From: Dichotomicrobium sp964650735
Lineage (GTDB): Bacteria > Pseudomonadota > Alphaproteobacteria > Rhizobiales > Rhodomicrobiaceae
Direction: 5' to 3'
DNA: 8,672 nucleotides
Assembly: GCA_964650735.1 (NCBI GenBank)
Contig: CAZYUT010000090.1
Span: 1 to 8,672, forward strand
In this document: positions 5,905-8,672 of the stretch, in pieces
How positions within the stretch are numbered: position 1 is the stretch's first letter
Layout of the letters: each line of letters opens with the position of its first letter
Made by a program: the position numbers and the translations under genes
The notes under the pieces: model-generated
The model's database searches: none
Told to the model about the DNA's origin: nothing
What the model saw: only the letters and a program-made list of their open reading frames with translations

Positions 5905-6075
5905 CTACACGCCGTCGGCGAGAACGCCGAGCATCAGAACGATGTAGCCCGCAAGCAGCAGCCAGAACGAGACGTCGGTGACAAACGGAATGTAGTGCAC
6001 GACGCCAGCCACGCCGAGGCCAGCCAGAATGACCGACATCAGGAATACGCTCAGCCGTGGCCGGTAAAGTCGCAT
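5905..6075 (-). CDS. Small two-helix membrane protein (56 aa)
   Basis: A short gene of 57 codons including TAG. The ATG at 6075 is preceded by a very strong Shine-Dalgarno (GGAGGGG, about 5 nt spacing). After a basic start (MRLYRPR) come two hydrophobic segments, about 8-31 and 35-53, joined by HYIPFVTDVSFW; the C-terminus is short. This makes a helical hairpin in the inner membrane. It resembles the 62-residue product of the neighbouring upstream gene: both have an RLS start to helix 1, an F-V-P/P-F-V turn, FW at the start of helix 2 and an LG.(V/L) ending. The two genes are 41 bp apart on the same strand and look like a tandem duplication. From memory, such proteins are widespread, unnamed small membrane proteins in alphaproteobacteria; the function is unknown. 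Confidence 0.75.
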   Translation of the reverse strand: MRLYRPRLSVFLMSVILAGLGVAGVVHYIPFVTDVSFWLLLAGYIVLMLGVLADGV

Positions 6076-6116
6076 CCAGCCCCTCCTTCAACCCGTGGGT
6101 TCAGTCGGACCCGCGG

Positions 6117-6305
6117 TCAAAAGCCCTTCAGGACATTGCCGAGCGCGAGAAGCAGGAACGCGACCATCGCGACCCAGAACCCGGGAAGAAACGCGTACTG
6201 CGTCAGAGCCGGCACGAACTGGGGAGCGATCTCGATTGCCAGGGCCAAAATGGCGATCAGCAGCGAGAGGCGGAAAGTCAGTTTGGTCGGCGGCGACAAT
6301 TGCAT
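6117..6305 (-). CDS. Small two-helix membrane protein (62 aa), paralogue of its neighbour
   Basis: The ATG at 6305 is preceded by GGGGGA about 6 nt upstream, so I prefer it over longer alternatives, whose added residues (Arg/Ser/Ala-rich, running into the aspC 3' region) look non-coding. The 62-residue product has an N-terminal tail MQLSPPTKLT, a first hydrophobic segment (about 11-34, RLSLLIAILALAIEIAPQFV), a turn at ALTQYAFLPG, and a second segment (about 43-58, FWVAMVAFLLLALG) ending NVLKGF. It is predicted to be an inner-membrane helical hairpin. No enzymatic residues stand out and the function is unknown. It is followed after 41 bp by the related 56-residue gene, so the two are probably co-transcribed. 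A weak TTGCCA (minus strand, at 6367-6362) could be its -35 element. Confidence 0.78.
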   Translation of the reverse strand: MQLSPPTKLTFRLSLLIAILALAIEIAPQFVPALTQYAFLPGFWVAMVAFLLLALGNVLKGF

Positions 6306-6386
6306 TGGTAATCCCCCGTTAACACCCGACGCCGAAGCAAATAGACGATAACCGCGCCAGCTGGCAAGCGCGAACGCGCGCGCCAC

Positions 6387-6406
6387 GCAAGGCGAAGCCG
6401 CCTTGC
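6387..6406 (-). terminator. Strong hairpin just after aspC
   Basis: GCAAGGCG (6387-6394) and CGCCTTGC (6399-6406) are perfect inverse repeats around a 4-nt loop. Read on the minus strand the hairpin begins 3 nt after the aspC stop codon. A U tract is missing, as is frequent in GC-rich alphaproteobacteria. It probably ends or protects the aspC transcript and separates it from the small membrane genes. Confidence 0.6.
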
Positions 6407-6409
6407 CGC

Positions 6410-7612
6410 TCAGGTGAGGCTTGCGCAGAAGCGCTGAATGCGCCTGCAAGCCTCCTCCAGCGCCTCTGTCGAGGTCGCGTAGGAAATGCGGAAGAACGGC
6501 GACAGGCCGAACGCCTCGCCGTGAACGACCGCGACGCCTTCATCCTCCAGCAGCGCGGTCACGAAATCCTCGTCTGTGCGCAGCGTCTTGCCCTTCGGCG
6601 TTGTCTTGTTCATGCAGCCTGCGCAGGATGGATAGACGTAGAACGCGCCTTCGGGCGTTGGGCACTCGATGCCGCTCGCCTGGTTCAGCATCGAGACGAC
6701 CAGATCGCGGCGCTCCTTGAACACCTGCGCGCGCTCGGCAATGAAATCCTGCGGGCCGCTGAGCGCTTCGACGGCTGCCCATTGGCTGATCGAGGTGGGG
6801 TTCGAGGTTGATTGGGACTGCAGCTTGCGCATCGCGCCGATAAGGTGCTCCGGCCCGCCGCAATAGCCGATCCGCCAGCCGGTCATCGCATAGGCTTTGG
6901 AAACGCCGTTCATCGTCAGCGTGCGGTCATAGAGCCCAGGTTCGACCTGTGCTGGCGTAACGAATTTGAACCCGTCATAAGCCAGGTGCTCATACATGTC
7001 GTCGGTGAGCACCCAGACATGCGGGTGGCGCAGAAGCACATCGGTGAGCGCGTGCAGCTCGTCATGGGTATAGCCGGCGCCGGTCGGGTTCGAGGGCGAG
7101 TTGAAGATGAGCCATTTGGTGTTTGGCGTAATCGCAGCTTCTAGCGCCTCAGGCGTCAGCTTGAAGCGGTCCTGCAGCGTGGTCGGCACGATCTTCGGCG
7201 TTCCGCCAGCCAGCAGCACCATGTCGGGGTAGGACACCCAATAGGGCGCCGGAATGACGACCTCGTCGCCGGGGTTGAGCGTTGCCATCAGCGCGTTGTA
7301 GATGACCGCCTTGCCGCCTGGCGCGACCAGTACCTGAGACGGTTGGTAGCTTAGCGCGTTCTCGTTCTCGAACTTCTCGCAGATGGCGATCTTGAGTTCT
7401 GGGATGCCGTCCACCGCGGTATACTTGGTCTCTCCACGCTCGATCGCGGCGATGGCGGCCTGCTTGATATTGTCGGGCGTGTCGAAGTCCGGCTCGCCCG
7501 CGCCCAGGCCGATCACGTCGTGTCCCGCCGCGGCCAGGTCGCGCGCCTTCTGCGTTACGGCGATGGTTGGCGATGGTTTCACGCGCGCCAGCGAGTCGGA
7601 CAGAAAGCCCAT
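6410..7612 (-). CDS. aspC: Aspartate aminotransferase (class I, subgroup I-beta), PLP-dependent
   Basis: A 400-residue protein, the usual length for alphaproteobacterial AspC/AatA. It moves the amino group between aspartate and 2-oxoglutarate (oxaloacetate and glutamate as partners) in the cytoplasm, using pyridoxal phosphate. Visible landmarks: GLGAGEPDFDTP at 35-46; KYTAVDGIPEL at 63-73; NSPSNPTG at 171-178 with the conserved N175; TDDMYEHL at 203-210, carrying the PLP-contacting Asp and Tyr; SKAYAMTGWRIGY at 238-250 with the Schiff-base lysine K239; and FFRISYA at 373-379 with the substrate-carboxylate arginine R375. The start at ATG 7612 is supported by GAGGGAGG about 6 nt upstream and by alignment of MGFLSDSLARVKPSPT with the family start. 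I-beta enzymes can also accept prephenate, which the sequence alone does not settle. The gene is divergent from groES across a 297-bp gap and is followed by a hairpin at 6387-6406. Confidence 0.95.
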   Translation of the reverse strand: MGFLSDSLARVKPSPTIAVTQKARDLAAAGHDVIGLGAGEPDFDTPDNIKQAAIAAIERGETKYTAVDGIPELKIAICEKFENENALSYQPSQVLVAPGGKAVIYNALMATLNPGDEVVIPAPYWVSYPDMVLLAGGTPKIVPTTLQDRFKLTPEALEAAITPNTKWLIFNSPSNPTGAGYTHDELHALTDVLLRHPHVWVLTDDMYEHLAYDGFKFVTPAQVEPGLYDRTLTMNGVSKAYAMTGWRIGYCGGPEHLIGAMRKLQSQSTSNPTSISQWAAVEALSGPQDFIAERAQVFKERRDLVVSMLNQASGIECPTPEGAFYVYPSCAGCMNKTTPKGKTLRTDEDFVTALLEDEGVAVVHGEAFGLSPFFRISYATSTEALEEACRRIQRFCASLT

Positions 7613-7724
7613 CTGGAACCTCCCTCGATTGATAAAACCGGCCAGCTTTCCGCCGCGCACGGTGCTTTGTCGCGAGGCTAGGCAGGGGCGCCGCGCAAGG
7701 CAAGCGAATTTCCGTGCGCGCAGG

Positions 7725-7747
7725 CCTCGTTCGAGGTGCAAACCTCG
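7725..7747. repeat. Nested CCTCG/CGAGG inverted repeats upstream of the groES promoter
   Basis: CCTCG (7725-7729), CGAGGT (7732-7737) and ACCTCG (7742-7747) can form two mutually exclusive short hairpins; the right-hand one is a perfect 6-bp stem with a GCAA loop. It lies 10 bp before the groES -35 box and between divergent genes. It could be a regulator site or chance in GC-rich DNA. Confidence 0.3.
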
Positions 7748-7757
7748 TCGAAATCTA

Positions 7758-7786
7758 TTGACAAGCGCGAAGGGCGGACATATTCC
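7758..7786 (+). promoter_or_regulatory. groESL promoter (TTGACA-N17-TATTCC)
   Basis: A consensus -35 TTGACA (7758-7763) is followed after exactly 17 bp by TATTCC (7781-7786). Transcription should begin around 7793, immediately before the CIRCE element, leaving a leader of about 115 nt before groES. This layout is the usual one for a vegetative, HrcA-controlled groE promoter. Confidence 0.8.
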
Positions 7787-7797
7787 CCGGAGTGTGA

Positions 7798-7824
7798 TTA
7801 GCACTCACTGTTGGAGAGTGCTAA
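7798..7824. promoter_or_regulatory. CIRCE operator (HrcA-binding site)
   Basis: TTAGCACTC (7798-7806), a 9-bp spacer, then GAGTGCTAA (7816-7824): a perfect match to the CIRCE consensus in both arms. HrcA repressor binding here shuts off groESL under normal conditions and is relieved on heat or protein stress. It begins 12 bp after the -10 box, at the start of the transcript. hrcA itself is not in the window. Confidence 0.97.
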
Positions 7825-7909
7825 CAAAGTCTCGCTGAGTGTCTTGTTGCCGGACGGGCGCTTGGGCGCAGTGCCCGGCATTCAGGAGCGAAAAACACGG
7901 AGAACAATG

Positions 7910-8200
7910 ATGAAATTTCGTCCACTCCATGATCGCGTGGCCGTCAAGCGGCTCGAAGAAGACCAGAAGACCGCCGGCGGCATCATCATTCCCGACACAG
8001 CCGCGGAAAAACCGCAGCAGGGCGAGGTTGTCGCTGTCGGCCCCGGAGCCCGGGGCGATGACAATGAGATTGTCCCGCTGGATGTGAAGGTGGGTGACAA
8101 AGTGCTGTTCGGCAAGTGGTCCGGCACCGAGGTCAAGATCGACGGCGAAGAAGTGCTGATCATGAAGGAATCCGATCTGCTTGGCGTGTTGGAAAGCTAA
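7910..8200 (+). CDS. groES: Co-chaperonin GroES (Cpn10)
   Basis: A 96-residue protein, the standard GroES size. It forms the seven-membered lid over the GroEL cavity in ATP-driven protein folding. The start of the family, MKFRPLHDRVAVKR, is at residue 1. The mobile loop that binds GroEL is EEDQKTAGGIIIPDTAAEKP (residues 15-34), with the conserved GGIIIP. Later come GEVVAVGPGAR and the KVGDKVLFGKWSGTEVKIDGEEVLIMKESDLLGVL ending. Two ATGs lie in tandem (7907 and 7910). I prefer 7910, because it gives better spacing (6 nt) from GGAGA at 7899-7903 and the usual N-terminus; the other would add one Met. Expression is controlled by the promoter at 7758-7786 and CIRCE. groEL follows after 53 bp, forming the classic bicistronic operon. 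Confidence 0.97.
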   Translation: MKFRPLHDRVAVKRLEEDQKTAGGIIIPDTAAEKPQQGEVVAVGPGARGDDNEIVPLDVKVGDKVLFGKWSGTEVKIDGEEVLIMKESDLLGVLES

Positions 8201-8253
8201 AGGCGCCCGCAAACAGATCGTGAGCCAACACAGGACAAGTAAGGAACACAACC

Positions 8254-8672
8254 ATGACTGCTAAGGACATTCGTTTCTCCACCGATGCCCGCGAGCGCAT
8301 GATGCGCGGCGTCGACAAGCTGGCCAACGCGGTAAAGGTCACGCTGGGCCCGAAAGGCCGCAACGTCATCATCGAAAAATCCTTCGGCGCGCCGCGCTCC
8401 ACGAAGGACGGCGTCACTGTCGCCAAGGAGATCGAGCTTGAGGACAAGTTCGAGAACATGGGCGCTCAGATGGTCCGCGAGGTCGCCTCGAAGACGAACG
8501 ACGCTGCCGGTGACGGCACGACCACGGCGACGGTGCTTGCCCAGGCGATCATGCGTGAAGGCCTGAAGGCTGTGGCAGCCGGCATGAACCCGATGGACCT
8601 GAAGCGCGGCATCGACAAGGCCGAGGAGCAGGTCATTGCGACGATCCGCAACGAAGCCCGCGATGTGTCGTC
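8254..8672 (+). CDS. groEL: Chaperonin GroEL (Cpn60), 5' part; 3' end outside window
   Basis: The frame is open from ATG 8254 to the window edge, giving 139 complete residues of a protein normally about 545 long. It makes the ATP-driven double-ring chaperonin that folds proteins with GroES. It begins MTAKDIRFSTDARERM. The nucleotide-binding motifs of the equatorial domain are visible: TLGPKGRNV at 30-38, the conserved D52 in TKDGVTVAKEIEL, and GDGTTTATVLAQ at 86-97 with the catalytic-site D87. AAGGA at 8241-8245 is an 8-nt-spaced Shine-Dalgarno. It is the second gene of the CIRCE-controlled groESL operon. The sequence is ordinary, with no frameshift in the visible part. Confidence 0.97.
   Translation, partial: MTAKDIRFSTDARERMMRGVDKLANAVKVTLGPKGRNVIIEKSFGAPRSTKDGVTVAKEIELEDKFENMGAQMVREVASKTNDAAGDGTTTATVLAQAIMREGLKAVAAGMNPMDLKRGIDKAEEQVIATIRNEARDVS

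Overview
The window reads as a GC-rich alphaproteobacterial chromosome segment, probably Hyphomicrobiales (Rhizobiales) or a close order. This rests on the protein sequences (AspC/AatA subgroup I-beta, PccA, GroES/GroEL, small two-helix membrane proteins), a CIRCE-controlled groESL promoter, and CtrA-box and GANTC motifs. It is gene-dense and mostly housekeeping. I see no transposase, integrase, phage gene, CRISPR array, rRNA or complete tRNA.

Layout. (1) Positions 1-2526, plus strand: the 3' end of pccA (biotin-carrying alpha subunit of propionyl-CoA carboxylase), a DUF805 membrane protein with a C-terminal SHOCT tail, a gamma-glutamylcyclotransferase-like protein and an acylphosphatase. Gaps are short (58, 15 and 18 bp), so this may be one transcript. 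(2) Positions 2510-4414, minus strand: an ABC-F ATPase of the YheS type. Its 3' end overlaps the acylphosphatase gene tail-to-tail by 17 bp. (3) Position 4552 on, plus strand: ndk, divergent from the ABC-F gene, with a good sigma-70-type promoter. (4) Positions 4975-5220: a non-coding stretch rich in inverted repeats. (5) Positions 5221-5640, minus: a small secreted protein of unknown function. Its upstream region (5641-5904) is the most distinctive part of the window, combining a perfect CtrA box, a perfect DnaA box, a 16-bp palindrome and four of the roughly ten GANTC (CcrM) sites I count in the whole window. (6) Positions 5905-6305, minus: two tandem, related two-helix membrane proteins of 56 and 62 residues; the 56-residue one is easily missed. 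(7) Positions 6410-7612, minus: aspartate aminotransferase with a strong hairpin just past its stop. (8) From 7758 to the end, plus: groES and the 5' part of groEL behind a TTGACA/TATTCC promoter and a perfect CIRCE operator.

Functionally the genes cover propionyl-CoA metabolism, nucleotide balance, amino-acid transamination, translation or ribosome care (ABC-F) and protein folding. They do not form a single pathway. I did not find a convincing new multi-gene system. The best leads are the cell-cycle-type regulatory cluster at 5641-5904, the unknown secreted protein beside it and the paired small membrane proteins.
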